From: JANLYC01 sp963815445
GTDB lineage: Bacteria > Actinomycetota > Actinomycetes > Propionibacteriales > Nocardioidaceae
Direction of reading: 5' to 3'
NCBI GenBank assembly: GCA_963815445.1
Contig: CAWFGV010000011.1
Location: 496,001 to 560,000 of the forward strand
Length of the DNA: 64,000 nt
The notes beneath the pieces were generated by a model. It saw only the letters and a list, made by a program, of their open reading frames with translations, made no database searches and had not been told where the DNA came from. Positions 38,458 through 48,368 of the stretch are shown piece by piece (position 1 is the first letter of the stretch; each line of letters opens with the position of its first letter). Position numbers and translations under genes: made by a program.

Positions 38458-38990
38458 CGTCCTACCGCCATCCCATCCGGCTCGTTCGCCACGAGCATGA
38501 CGTCGGGGCCGAGAATCGACCTCAGCTTGCGAAGCCCGTCCGACACCTGGCTCTTGACCGTCCCCACGGTCACACCGAGCGCCTCGGCCGTCTGAGCCTC
38601 GGTGAGGTCCTCGTAGTAGCGGAGCACGATGGCGGCGCGCTGTTTGGGCGCGAGGTTCTGCAGCTCCTGCCACAGCCAGTCCCGCTGGTCGACCTCGTCG
38701 GTGGAGGCTTCGTGCCCCACTTCGGGTATGAATCCGCGCGGACGCTCGTTCTTCCACGCCTTGCGCCGCCACCACGAGATCGCGGTGGTGGTGATGGCCT
38801 TGCGCGTGTACGCCTCCGCCTTGCTGACATCGCGGAGCCGCGGCCAGGCCACGTACGTCTTGGTCAACGCCTCCTGCAGCAGGTCCTCCGCCAGCGCATG
38901 GTCGCCGACCATGAGGTAAGCAGCGCGAAACAACGGTCTGGACCGTGCTTCGACGAACTCCGCGAATGCGGCCGTGTCACGGCTCGCCAT
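38454..38990 (-). CDS. ECF RNA polymerase sigma factor (SigE-type, sigma-70 family)
   Basis: 178 aa. Sigma region 2 is in RPLFRAAYLMVGDHALAEDL and LQEALTKTYVAWPRLRDV. Region 4 is in LQNLAPKQRAAIVLRYYEDL, with the HTH TEAQTAEALGVTVGTVKSQV. I start at ATG 38990, with GGAGGG just upstream, because the further 22 codons lack homology. It belongs to the actinobacterial SigE family group that often precedes an exported sensor-like protein, as here. Confidence 0.9.
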   Translation of the reverse strand: MASRDTAAFAEFVEARSRPLFRAAYLMVGDHALAEDLLQEALTKTYVAWPRLRDVSKAEAYTRKAITTTAISWWRRKAWKNERPRGFIPEVGHEASTDEVDQRDWLWQELQNLAPKQRAAIVLRYYEDLTEAQTAEALGVTVGTVKSQVSDGLRKLRSILGPDVMLVANEPDGMAVGR

Positions 38991-39064
38991 GTTCCCTCCA
39001 GCGCTGTGGGCGTCTCCATCGTCCTCTTGACCTGCTAGACGCGATAGCCCGCGCATTTGGTTGG

Positions 39065-39120
39065 GTCGACATGCCTTACTCCCGGTGAATCGCGGGAAAG
39101 GTCAGGTCGACACGCCGTAC
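39065..39120. repeat. Two tandem 15-bp repeats upstream of the sigma operon
   Basis: GTCGACATGCCTTAC at 39065-39079 and GTCGACACGCCGTAC at 39106-39120 match at 13 of 15 positions. They lie 41 bases apart (four helical turns), 75-130 bases upstream of the sigma start. They could be activator sites or two copies of a sigma-dependent promoter element. Confidence 0.45.
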
Positions 39121-39159
39121 GACGGCTGCACCTTCCGGCAATGCGCGGAGGGTTAGAGC

Positions 39160-41162
39160 TCAGGCGGAGCGGCGGTGGCCGCGGCGGGCGCGCAGGTAGT
39201 CGGCCACGACGTACTCGCCCAGCCGGCTCGTCTCCGGGGTGAGGACGCGACCCCCGTTGCGCCTGGCGACCGCGTCGACGAACCGCGCCAGCCCCGGGTC
39301 GTCGCCGAGCAGGAAGAAGTTCATCGTCGCGCCGAGCCGCGTCATCGCGTCGACCTCGGCCACCGTGGCGCTCACCGTCTCTGCCGTGGGCGGCCAGTGG
39401 AAGTTCGGATACCCGGCGCTGTCGAGGTGGGCCGTCGGTTCGCCGTCGGTCACGACCAGCACCACCGGCTCGGCGTCGGGATGGCGGCGCAGGTGGCGGC
39501 CCGCGATCTTCAGCGCGTGCTGGAGGTTGGTGCCCTGGACCCACTCGGGCTCCACCTCGGCCAGCTGCAGCGGGGACAGCCGACGGGCGGTGCGGTCGAA
39601 GCCGATGATCTCGAGCGCGTCGCTGCGGTAGCGGGTGGCGATGAGGTGGGCCAGCGCCAGCGCCGTCTGCTTCATCGGCTGCCAGCGGTCCTCCTGGATC
39701 ATCGAGAACGACAGGTCGACGCACAGCGCCACCGCGGCCGTCGTGCGACGCTCGGTCTCGGCGACGGCGAAGTCCTCCACGTCGAGTCGACGGCCGTCGG
39801 CTTCGTCTGGTCGGGAGGCGCGGCGCAGCACGGCGTTCTGAACCGTCCGGACCGCGTCGATCGGACGCTCGTCGCCGAAACGCCAGGGCAGGAAAGCCCC
39901 GGTCCGTTCGTCCGCGGCACCCGAGCGTTGGTCGTCGTGGTCGCCACGCGCGTCGGCGTCGAGCTGCGCGAAGATCCGCTTCAGCGCCGTCTCACCGAGC
40001 CGACGCAGGGCCTTCGGCGTCAGCGACAACCCATCCCCATCTCGGCGCAGGTAGCCCTGTCGCTCGAGCTCGGACTCGAGCTGGCGCAGCGCCTCGAGGT
40101 CGGCAACGTCGGTCGCAGGGAGCTGTCGCTCCAGCGCATCGACGTCGATGTCATCAAGGCTGGCCCCGGGGTAGTCCTGGCCGAGCTGGCGCTCCAGCGC
40201 TTCCAGGTCCGCGAGGTCGGCGACAGCACCAACGGCCTCGCCGTAGCCGAGCGGCTCGTCGCCACTGATGTCAGCGGGCTGCTGACCACGCCCCATGCCT
40301 GGGCGTAGGGCCGCGAGGTTGTCCTGCAGCTGCGCCAGCTGACTTTGCAGGTCGACATCGCCGAGCGCCTGCTCCATCAGCTCCGACAGCTCGGCCGTTG
40401 CTGCCTCGACAGCGACTGCATCATGCGCTCGGCCGCCGCCTGGCGCCTGGCCAACGAGTCGATGAGCTCGTCGACGTTGCGGGGGCTGTCCGGGAAGAAC
40501 TCGCCGTGCTCGTCCATGAACTCGTCGAACTGCTCGGGGGTGTCCTGCCCACGGGCATGGTCGGCCAGCAACGTGTTGAGGTCAGCCAGCATGTCCCGGA
40601 CTCGCTGCATGGCCTCGGGGTCGTCGCCGGACAAAGCCTGCTTCATACCGGCGAACTGGGCGTCCAGCACTTCTTGCCGCAGCATCTCCTGGATCTGCTG
40701 GTAGCCCGCACGGGCCTCGTCGGAGTGCCACTCGTAGTCCGCGAGCTCGCGGACAGCGCTGCCGACCTGGGTGGGGAGGTCCTCGAGCGTCATCTCGGCG
40801 AGGCGTGCGTCGTCGCCCTCCTCACCGGCGAGCTGCTCTCGCTCGGCGGCCAGGACCTGGTCGAGCTGCTGCTGGACCCGGTCGAGCGTGCCTGCGAGGT
40901 CGCCACGTCGACGCAGGTTGCGGCGGCGACGTTCGATGTCACGACGCAGCTCGGACAGGCCACGTCGACCGTCGGTGCCTCGCCGGAGCAGGTCTCTGAG
41001 CGCTTCGCGGACCGAGCGCCCCTCGAGCATGTCGTTACCGATCTCGTCGACAGCGGCGCGTACGTCGAATGGCGCCTCGAGCGGGTCGGGTCCGCCGTGC
41101 CAGGCGCCGTAACGGTAGCCGTCCGCCCTCCGGCCGCGCCTGCCACGACGCCATCCGGGCAT
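39160..41162 (-). pseudogene. VWA-domain protein (Rv0959-like), frameshifted
   Basis: Two adjoining frames (41162-40377 and 40377-39160) together give about 666 aa, the length of Rv0959. The N-terminal half is highly charged and helical (LRRDIERRRRNLRRRGDLAG). The C-terminal half is a von Willebrand A domain with the MIDAS start CVDLSFSM near VALCVDLSFSMIQEDRWQPM and VLVVTDGEPTAHLDSAGYPN. A missing base in the GGCC at 40393-40396 separates them: adding it restores RQQRAELSELMEQAL. It partners with the upstream MoxR-like ATPase. Confidence 0.8.
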
Positions 41163-41163
41163 G

Positions 41164-42570
41164 TCAGTTCCCGTACACCGTCGTCCCGCCGACGCTGTCC
41201 TTCGACAGCCGGCGGGTCAGGTGGAGTCCTTCGAGCACGAACTCGACGGCGGCAGCCACCTGCCCGGGCGAGACGTTGTCCTCGCCGACCTCGAGCCCGT
41301 CCAGCACACCCGAGAGCCCGGGCACGGTGCCGAGCTGGGCGAGCAGGTCGGCGGCCGGTACGAGGGCCCCGGTCTCGACCGTGTCGCCTTCGACGAAGTG
41401 TTGGGTGAACCCTGTGAGGTCGACTCCGGCGAGGTGCTCGCGAAACGTCGACGCGACGGCCACCCGGAACAGGTGACCGAAGACCTCGTCCTCGCGACCC
41501 TCCTCACCCATCTCGAACTCGACCTTGCCCAGCAGCGTGACCAGCACCGGCGGCAGGTCACCGACTCGTGCCACCGGGTCGTCCTCGCCGCTGAGCGCGC
41601 TGCGTCGCAGCGCGGCGCCGGCGATGGCTTCGGTCGCGGCCACCGCGAACCGGGCCGAGACCCCGGACCGCTGGTCGATGGCCGTGGAGCCGCGCAGCTC
41701 GTCAGTGAAGCGGGCAATGACCTCGACGAGGTGGTCCGGGACCGTGGCCACCAGCTCGGCTTCCTGGGCGATGAGTGCGACCTCGTCTTCCACCTCGAGC
41801 GGGTAGTGCGTACGGATCTCCGCGCCGAAACGGTCCTTCAGCGGGGTGATGATGCGGCCGCGGTTGGTGTAGTCCTCGGGATTGGCAGACGCCACGAGCA
41901 GGAGGTCGAGCGGCAGTCTGAGGGCATAGCCCCGGATCTGGATGTCGCGCTCCTCGAGCACGTTGAACAACGCGACCTGGATTCGCTCGGCGAGGTCGGG
42001 CAGCTCGTTCAGGCCGAAGATCCCACGGTTGGCGCGGGGGAGGAGACCGTAGTGGACGGTCTCGGGGTCGCCGAGAGTCCGGCCCTCGGCGACCTTGGTC
42101 GGATCGATGTCGCCGACGAGGTCTCCCACGCTCGTGTCCGGGGTTGCCAGCTTCTCGCCGTACCGGTCGGAGCGGTGCCGCCAGGCGATCGGGAGTGCGT
42201 CGCCGAGGTCCGCCGCGAGCGTGCGGCAGCGCAGGCACGCGGGGGCGTACGGATGGTCGTTGATCTCGCACCCGGCCACAACCGGAGTCCACTCGTCGAG
42301 GAGCCCGGGCAGCGTGCGCATGAGCCGCGTCTTGCCCTGGCCGCGTTCGCCGAGCAGGACGACGTCGTGACCGGCCAGCAGGGCGGTCTCGAGCTCGGGC
42401 AGGACGGTGCTGTCGAAGCCGACGATGCCCGGGAACGTGTCATCCCCGGCGCGCAGTCGGTCGGCCAGGTTGCGGCGTACCTCTGCCTTGACGGTGTGGT
42501 GTTCGTGACCGGACGCGCGCAGCTGGGCGAGGGTCGTCAAAGCGGGGGCTGAGGAGTGGGGGTCGCTCAC
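41164..42570 (-). CDS. MoxR/Mg-chelatase-like AAA+ ATPase (Rv0958-like)
   Basis: 468 aa. Walker A is LLGERGQGKTRLMRTL near residue 82. Walker B-like NRGIFGLNELPDLAERIQVA and VASANPEDYTNRGRIITPLK (sensor region) follow. A CRxxxC segment (ACLRCRTLAADLG) is also present. Such ATPases pair with VWA proteins as chaperone-like complexes that insert metals or mature partners. The GTG at 42570 is my choice, but other starts a few codons upstream are possible. The downstream VWA gene begins 1 base after its stop. Confidence 0.85.
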   Translation of the reverse strand: MSDPHSSAPALTTLAQLRASGHEHHTVKAEVRRNLADRLRAGDDTFPGIVGFDSTVLPELETALLAGHDVVLLGERGQGKTRLMRTLPGLLDEWTPVVAGCEINDHPYAPACLRCRTLAADLGDALPIAWRHRSDRYGEKLATPDTSVGDLVGDIDPTKVAEGRTLGDPETVHYGLLPRANRGIFGLNELPDLAERIQVALFNVLEERDIQIRGYALRLPLDLLLVASANPEDYTNRGRIITPLKDRFGAEIRTHYPLEVEDEVALIAQEAELVATVPDHLVEVIARFTDELRGSTAIDQRSGVSARFAVAATEAIAGAALRRSALSGEDDPVARVGDLPPVLVTLLGKVEFEMGEEGREDEVFGHLFRVAVASTFREHLAGVDLTGFTQHFVEGDTVETGALVPAADLLAQLGTVPGLSGVLDGLEVGEDNVSPGQVAAAVEFVLEGLHLTRRLSKDSVGGTTVYGN

Positions 42571-42603
42571 CTTCCCCACAGTACGACCTGGGGCCAAGCG
42601 CGG

Positions 42604-44053
42604 TCAGCCGTCGACGAGCAGGCCGCGCATCGGTCCTTCGAGGCGGTCCGTTCGTCGCGAGATGCTCGGCAGCAGCGTCAGCCGGTGAGTCCGAGGAAGC
42701 CCGGCGTCGTCGAGCCGGGACTGCTCCTGGGCGGTCGGCTTCCAGATCTCGTCAATCACCGTGTGCGGCTCGCCGTCGACCTCCTCGACCGAACGCTCGG
42801 TGTGCTCGGCCCAGAGGCGGAGCCGCGTCTCCCGGGCCAGCGAGGGGTCACACGTGAGGATGTTCATCTCGGTGTCGTTGAAGAGCGAGTGCTCGTTGAG
42901 GTTGCCCGAGCCGATCGTCAGCCAGCGGTCGTCGACGATACCGATCTTGGCGTGGACGTAGACCGCCGACGACTCGTCGCCGCCGTTGGCACTGATGGTC
43001 GTCGCCAGCAACCGGGCGGCGCCGTCGTCGGCCGCGGTGAGGCGCCCCAGCTGGCCACGCGTGGTGTCCCGGCCGTTGGCCGGCCTGATGGGGAGCACCA
43101 GCAGAATCCGGAAGTCGTCGCTCGGTGGATGCAGGAGCTTGTCGGCGAGAACGTCTACCACCTCTGGCGACCACAAGAACTGGTTCTCGACGTAGATGAA
43201 GCGTTCCGCCGATCGGAACGCCCGCAGGTAGGCATCGAGGATCGTGTACTCGCCGTTCGGGAGGAAGTCGTACGTGCGGTCGGGGACGGTCCTGAGAACC
43301 TGTAGCTCGACGTCCCCCTCGGCGGCCGGCGCCGTGGTCGCAGGGACGTCGTCACCCGTGATCTCGTTCCAGCGGCCGATGAAGTGGTTGGCCACATCGG
43401 CAACGGCCGGACCACGCAGGCGCATGGCGGCGTCGTGCCAACCCAGCGGGCCGCGAGGCGGGTGGGCGGGATGGTCGTGCCGGTCTCCCTGCAGTGCGGT
43501 GAAGTCGATCCCGCCCACGAAGGCGGTCGCCCCGTCAACGATGACGATCTTCTCGTGGTGACAGTGCATGGTTCGCTCGCGGTCGTCGAGCTCGCACTGG
43601 ACCCGTGAGCTCACGCATGAACTCCTTGCGAACGCGCTTCACCACCTTGCGGGTCGGCTGGAAGGCCGGCAGCGGGGGGCCAGCCCACAGCAACAGCCGG
43701 ACCGGCACGCGCTCGGCCACGTCAGCCAGCAGCTCGCGAAGGGTGGGCGATCCCGGCTCCCGGGTCAGTCGGAAGTCTGGGCTGGAGTGCCATCCGGCGA
43801 TGTGCACCGACTTCTGCGCGCCCCGGATCGCGTCCTGCATGGCGGCCAGCGCATCGACGCCGTCGATGAGGACGTCCACGGCATTGCCTTTGCGGATCGG
43901 GATCCACGGCGACCACCAACCGCGTTGCTCAGGCTGCATGACATCGCCCCACCCGAACCGGCGCAGTCGGCGGTGGTGGCGGTGCCGCATGGCCTTCTCG
44001 AGGCGGTCGCCGATCCAGTCGTCCCACCGGTCGAACCTCGGCAGCTTGCCCAT
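42604..44053 (-). pseudogene. Phospholipase-D family protein, frameshifted
   Basis: MGKLPRFDRWDDWIGDRLEK to VRLLLWAGPPLPAFQPTRKV is in one frame. HCHHEKIVIVDGATAFVGGI (first HKD motif) to VYVHAKIGIVDDRWLTIGSG (second HKD motif) is in the other. Together they form a full PLD superfamily protein of about 480 aa. The shift lies near 43599-43606. Both HKD signatures are intact, so a cardiolipin-synthase or phospholipase-D activity would be possible if the indel is an error. Part of the 5' end is read with ATG 44053. Confidence 0.78.
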
Positions 44054-44119
44054 CTGGCCATCGTGGCACACGGGGTCTCCGGCGGAGGCGTTGGCGACCT
44101 GCTCGAGGTTGCGCTGACA

Positions 44120-45039
44120 TCAGCGCGTGTAGGTGGCCGAGCGCGCCACGGGGCGGAAGCCCAGGCGGCTGTAGAGACGCCTGGCGACGGGGTACGCCGG
44201 GTCGCCCGGGGGTAGACGACGGCCCGGCTCGCGCCCGCCGCACGCATGGCGTGCAGACAGGCCAGGCTCACGGCGGCTCCGAGGCCGCGGTGCGAGTGCC
44301 GAGGGTCGGTACCGACGGGCTCGAGCTCGCCCGCGCCGTTGACCTCATCGATCCATCCCAGCGCGGAGGCGACCAGGTTTCCGTGCGCATCCGCCACCAC
44401 GAGGTCGAGGTCGTGCCGGTACGGCCAGGCGGCCATGACCGCCGAGTAGCTGGTCGTGGTGACACCCGACTCGCCGTTACCGAGGTCCATCGGCGGCACC
44501 AGCAGCGAGCCGACGCGAGCGGGACGCCACGCGGCGCGATGCACGGCAGCCCGGGCCGCAGCCTCGTCCTGATGCACCGGCCGCAGCAGGTATCCCTCGG
44601 GCAGGCTCGGCCGCGCCAGCGTCCCGTCCAGCTCGAGCAGGGAATGCTGGAAGAACGGTGCGTCCGGATGTCGGCGGAAGCCGGCGTCCTTCGCTGCGGC
44701 GATCAGGTGGTCATCGGTCTCCATCACGGTGAGGGAGCGATCCGGGCCGGTCGCGCCTGCGTCGAACCAGTCGAGCACGATGGCGGCAAGGCCTGCGTGG
44801 CGGGGATCGACGTACCACTCGAGGTGACCGGACACCTCGGCCCATCCCCAGGCCACCACCTGGTCGTCGTCGATCCACAACGAGGTGCGCCAGGTCGACT
44901 CGTGGTCGGGGACGGCATGACGTTGCCAGGCCAGATCGCCGATGTGCCAGCAGCTCGTCGGGCTCCAGGTGCGTTGGACGGCCTGCTGCATGAGGAGCAG
45001 GTCGCCCGGTCCTGCATAGTCGCGCTGCCTCGAGGTCAT
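44120..45039 (-). pseudogene. GNAT acetyltransferase (double domain), frameshifted near its end
   Basis: About 305 aa when corrected. The C-terminal domain has the acetyl-CoA loop HRGLGAAVSLACLHAMRAAG, after VADAHGNLVASALGWIDEVN. The last 28 codons (DPAYPVARRLYSRLGFRPVA) are in another frame because one C is missing at 44204-44206 (GCCCGGG). The N-terminal half (SPTSCWHIGDLAWQRH) is a second, degenerate GNAT domain. Start ATG 45039. It is divergent from the MFS gene. Confidence 0.78.
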
Positions 45040-45110
45040 GCCTGCCATGCCTGCAGATGGTCTGACATCATGAGCCGTTCGATCGGATCGGAGCATCTCG
45101 GGGGACTCGG

Positions 45111-46394
45111 GTGAGCACGAGCAACGAACGGCGACCCGACGTGTTCCGGTACCCGGACTTCACGCGTTTCTGGGCGGCTGGGACTGTCTCGGGTTTCGGC
45201 AGCTACATCACGACGATGGCATTGCAGGTCCTCGTGGTGCTGACTCTGCATGGTTCCGCCTTTGACGTCGGACTGCTGAACGCGTCTCGCTGGATGCCGT
45301 ACCTGGTGCTGGGGTTGGTCGTAGGTGCGCTGGTCGACCGCCGTCGTCGCCGACCGATCCTCGTCGTCACCGACTTCGGCCGGTCGGTCCTGCTCGTCAC
45401 TATTCCGCTGTTGTGGATGGTCGACAAGCTGAACCTGCCGACCTTGCTGGCCCTCATGGTCGCGTTCGGAACCATGTCGTTGCTGAGCGACGCCGCAGCC
45501 CGGTCGTTCTTGCCGCGACTCGTGCCCCGGTCCGCTCTTCTTGCCGCCAACGCACGGATCGATCAAAGTTCCTCCGTCGCACAAACCTCCGGTCCACTGG
45601 TCGCAGGCGGACTGGTGACAGCGCTCGGCGCACCGGTCGCCGTGCTGGTCGACGCACTCTCCTACCTGGCTTCCGGGATTGCCATAGCCAGCATCAGGAC
45701 CCCCGAGAGCTCCCCGGTTGCTGACGACCAGCCGCGAAACCTTCGGCGCGAGATCGGCGACGGGCTCAGGTGGGTCTACCGCCACCGCGTCCTGGCACCA
45801 CTCGTCCTCTCGACCCACGGATGGTTCGTGTTCAACAGCATCCTGACCACCGTCTTCGTGCCCTTCGCGCTGCTCAGCCTCAATATGAGCGCATTCGAGC
45901 TAGGCGTGACTCTCGCCGCAGCCGGGGTGGGTGGCCTCCTCGGCAGCCTGGTCGCGACCCGAGTAGGGCTGCGATGGGGTGCTGGAAGAACGGTGATCGC
46001 CTGTCGCGCTCTCTATCCGCTCGCCTGGGCAGTCATCGTCATGGTTCCCGACCAGCCCGCCGCCCACTCCCATCTGCTCGCCGTTCTCCTCGTCGGCGGC
46101 GGACAGCTTCTCTACGGACTGGCCATCGGAGTCGAGAACGCCAACGAGACGGGGTACCAACAGGCCATCACCCCCGATGAGCTCCAGGGACGAATGAACA
46201 CCACGATAAGGTCCGTGAACCGGGCCATGATCGTCGTCGGGGCGCCATTGGGCGGTCTTCTCGCTGATGCTGTCGGCTACCGCCCCGTCATGGTGGTGGC
46301 CATTGCCGGGTTCGCGCTGGTCGCCGGTGGCCTGGCGGCCTCGCCGTTCCGGAACGCCCGGCACGGTGACGCACCTGCTCACCCGGCGGCCTGA
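45111..46394 (+). CDS. MFS transporter (EntS/MFS_3-like, 12 TMS)
   Basis: 427 aa with 12 predicted helices. FRYPDFTRFWAAGTVSGFGS opens helix 1. LVVGALVDRRRRRPILVVTD is the loop after helix 2. PRLVPRSALLAANARIDQSS and TTIRSVNRAMIVVGAPLGGL are typical of the MFS_3 group, which includes enterobactin exporters and many putative drug exporters. The GTG start lacks a clear ribosome site. The substrate is unknown. Confidence 0.88.
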   Translation: MSTSNERRPDVFRYPDFTRFWAAGTVSGFGSYITTMALQVLVVLTLHGSAFDVGLLNASRWMPYLVLGLVVGALVDRRRRRPILVVTDFGRSVLLVTIPLLWMVDKLNLPTLLALMVAFGTMSLLSDAAARSFLPRLVPRSALLAANARIDQSSSVAQTSGPLVAGGLVTALGAPVAVLVDALSYLASGIAIASIRTPESSPVADDQPRNLRREIGDGLRWVYRHRVLAPLVLSTHGWFVFNSILTTVFVPFALLSLNMSAFELGVTLAAAGVGGLLGSLVATRVGLRWGAGRTVIACRALYPLAWAVIVMVPDQPAAHSHLLAVLLVGGGQLLYGLAIGVENANETGYQQAITPDELQGRMNTTIRSVNRAMIVVGAPLGGLLADAVGYRPVMVVAIAGFALVAGGLAASPFRNARHGDAPAHPAA

Positions 46395-46431
46395 CGGAGC
46401 CGGATCGGCCGCTCGCATGGGACACCCCCGT

Positions 46432-46437
46432 TAGAGT
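46432..46437 (+). promoter_or_regulatory. -10 box of a leaderless promoter
   Basis: TAGAGT followed by six bases (CCCTAC) and GTG at 46444. Confidence 0.6.
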
Positions 46438-46443
46438 CCCTAC

Positions 46444-47352
46444 GTGGACTCCGCACCCGTGCGTTACCAGTCCGACGACGAGGACAGCGGCCGTTGGCTC
46501 GAGTTCCCGTTTCGCCGCGGTGACATCGTCATCAGCACCCGCTCCAAGAGCGGCACCACGTGGATGCAGATGATCTGCGCGCTCCTCGTCTTCCAGACCG
46601 CGGAGCTGCCCGAACCGTTGGGCGACCTGTCGCCGTGGCTCGACGCGAAGACAGAGCCGCTCGACGACGTCGTCGAACGGCTCGAGGCGCAAGACCACCG
46701 TCGGTTCATCAAGACACACACCCCGCTCGACGGTCTCGTGCTCGACAAGCGCGCGACCTACATCGTGGTCGCGCGTGACCCGCGGGACATGTACATCTCG
46801 CTCTATCACCAGGGCAACAACATCGACCGGGACGCTGTACGGCGGCTGCTCGGGCAGCCGGAGCCGGCCCGACCGGAGACGCCGACACCCCGACGTCCGC
46901 TCGGGGAGGCGCTACAGCGATGGATCGACAACGACGCGGATCCTCAGCAGAGCATGGACTCGATCCGCGGAGTCTTCCATCACGTCACCGATGCCTGGCA
47001 GCGGCAGCGGGACGCGTCGCCCGAAGGACCCACCGTGATCCTGATGCACTACAGCGACCTGCTCGCTGATCTCGACGGGCAGATGCGCCACGTCGCCGAC
47101 CTGCTGGGGGTGGCGGTCCCTCGCCACGGATGGCCGGCGCTCGTCGACGCGGCCACCTTCGCGGCCATGAGCGCCCGCGCTGCTTCGCTCGCCCCTGGGG
47201 GTGGTGGTGTGCTGAAGGACGTCGGCGCCTTCTTCCGCCACGGTCGCTCGGGCGGGTGGCGCGACCTGATGACCGACGAACAGGTCCGGCACTACGACCA
47301 GCGCGTTGCGGGGCTCGCGCCGCCCGAGGTGCTGCAGTGGCTGCACCGGTGA
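46444..47352 (+). CDS. PAPS-dependent sulfotransferase domain protein
   Basis: 302 aa. The 5'-phosphosulfate loop is STRSKSGTTWMQ near residue 31. The 3'-phosphate site is VVARDPRDMYISLYHQ near residue 107. The GAFFRHGRSGGWRDLMTD motif near the C-terminus closes over PAPS. It would transfer sulfate to an alcohol or amine of unknown identity. It is read from a leaderless promoter as a single gene. Confidence 0.88.
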   Translation: MDSAPVRYQSDDEDSGRWLEFPFRRGDIVISTRSKSGTTWMQMICALLVFQTAELPEPLGDLSPWLDAKTEPLDDVVERLEAQDHRRFIKTHTPLDGLVLDKRATYIVVARDPRDMYISLYHQGNNIDRDAVRRLLGQPEPARPETPTPRRPLGEALQRWIDNDADPQQSMDSIRGVFHHVTDAWQRQRDASPEGPTVILMHYSDLLADLDGQMRHVADLLGVAVPRHGWPALVDAATFAAMSARAASLAPGGGGVLKDVGAFFRHGRSGGWRDLMTDEQVRHYDQRVAGLAPPEVLQWLHR

Positions 47353-47405
47353 GACATCCCAGGCTTCCTGACGGCGTTCTCAGGAAGGTCTCAGCGAATC
47401 CGTCC

Positions 47406-47411
47406 TAGCCT
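47406..47411 (+). promoter_or_regulatory. -10 box of a leaderless promoter
   Basis: TAGCCT followed by six bases (GTGGTC) and ATG at 47418. This is the promoter of the ABC exporter operon and supports ATG 47418 over GTG 47412. Confidence 0.6.
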
Positions 47412-47417
47412 GTGGTC

Positions 47418-48368
47418 ATGGTCGAGATGGCGGTCGAGAGCCACCAGCTGAGCAAGCGGTACGGGGACACGATCGCCGTGGCCGGGCTCGACCTCGAAGT
47501 TCCCACCGGGACCGTGCTCGGTTTTCTCGGCCCCAACGGCGCCGGGAAGACCACCGTCATCCGCATGCTCTCGACGATTCTCGACCCGGATGCGGGCACG
47601 TTCTCCGTTGCCGGCGTGCCAGGAACGGATCGCGCTGCGATTCGCGAGCGGATCGGCGTACTGCCTGAGAGTGCCGGATATCCGCGCCAGCAGTCCGGTC
47701 ACGAGTGGCTGACCTACCATGGGCAGCTGTTCGGGAGATCCCACGCAGCAGCTGCCGCGGCTGCGGACAGCTGGCTGGACGAAGTAGGTCTCGGCGAACG
47801 TGGGTCGGCGCTGATCGGGACGTACAGCCGGGGGATGCGGCAACGGCTCGGCATCGCCCGCGCGCTGATTCACGATCCCCAGGTCCTGTTCCTCGACGAG
47901 CCGACGCTCGGACTCGACCCGGCCGGTCAGCGCCAGATCCTCGGACTCGTCTCCCGTATCGCCGACCAGCGCCAGGTCACCGTCATCTTCAGCAGCCACC
48001 TCCTGGCTGAGGTCGAGGAGATCTGCCAGCGGGTGCTGATCCTCAACCAGGGCCGGGTCGCCGCCCAGGGCACTGTCGCTGAGGTCGTCCGCACCGCGGC
48101 CGCCCCACGCACTGCGATCCTCCAAGTCAGGCCAGACGCAGTCGAGCGGGCGATCGAGGTGCTGGTCGCAGCTGGCGTCAGCGTGGACCAGCCGAACACC
48201 CGCGGACCCGGCACCGTCGTCGTCGAGCTCGAGGCGACCGACCCGACGAGCTCCCGGACGGCCCAGGTGCTCACCGCCCTGGTCGACGCTGACATCGCCG
48301 TGCTCGGCCTCGAGATCGAGGGCGGACGCCTCAGCGACGCGTTCCTGACCCTGACCGCACCGTCATGA
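47418..48368 (+). CDS. ABC-2 type transporter, ATP-binding protein
   Basis: 316 aa. Walker A FLGPNGAGKTTVIRML near residue 37, signature YSRGMRQRLGIARAL, Walker B VLFLDEPTLGLDPAGQ and H-loop FSSHLLAEVEEI are all present. The C-terminal 90 residues are the extra domain of NatA/DrrA-type ATPases. It overlaps the permease start (GTCATGA). It energises the membrane protein encoded next. The cargo is unknown. Confidence 0.92.
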   Translation: MVEMAVESHQLSKRYGDTIAVAGLDLEVPTGTVLGFLGPNGAGKTTVIRMLSTILDPDAGTFSVAGVPGTDRAAIRERIGVLPESAGYPRQQSGHEWLTYHGQLFGRSHAAAAAAADSWLDEVGLGERGSALIGTYSRGMRQRLGIARALIHDPQVLFLDEPTLGLDPAGQRQILGLVSRIADQRQVTVIFSSHLLAEVEEICQRVLILNQGRVAAQGTVAEVVRTAAAPRTAILQVRPDAVERAIEVLVAAGVSVDQPNTRGPGTVVVELEATDPTSSRTAQVLTALVDADIAVLGLEIEGGRLSDAFLTLTAPS

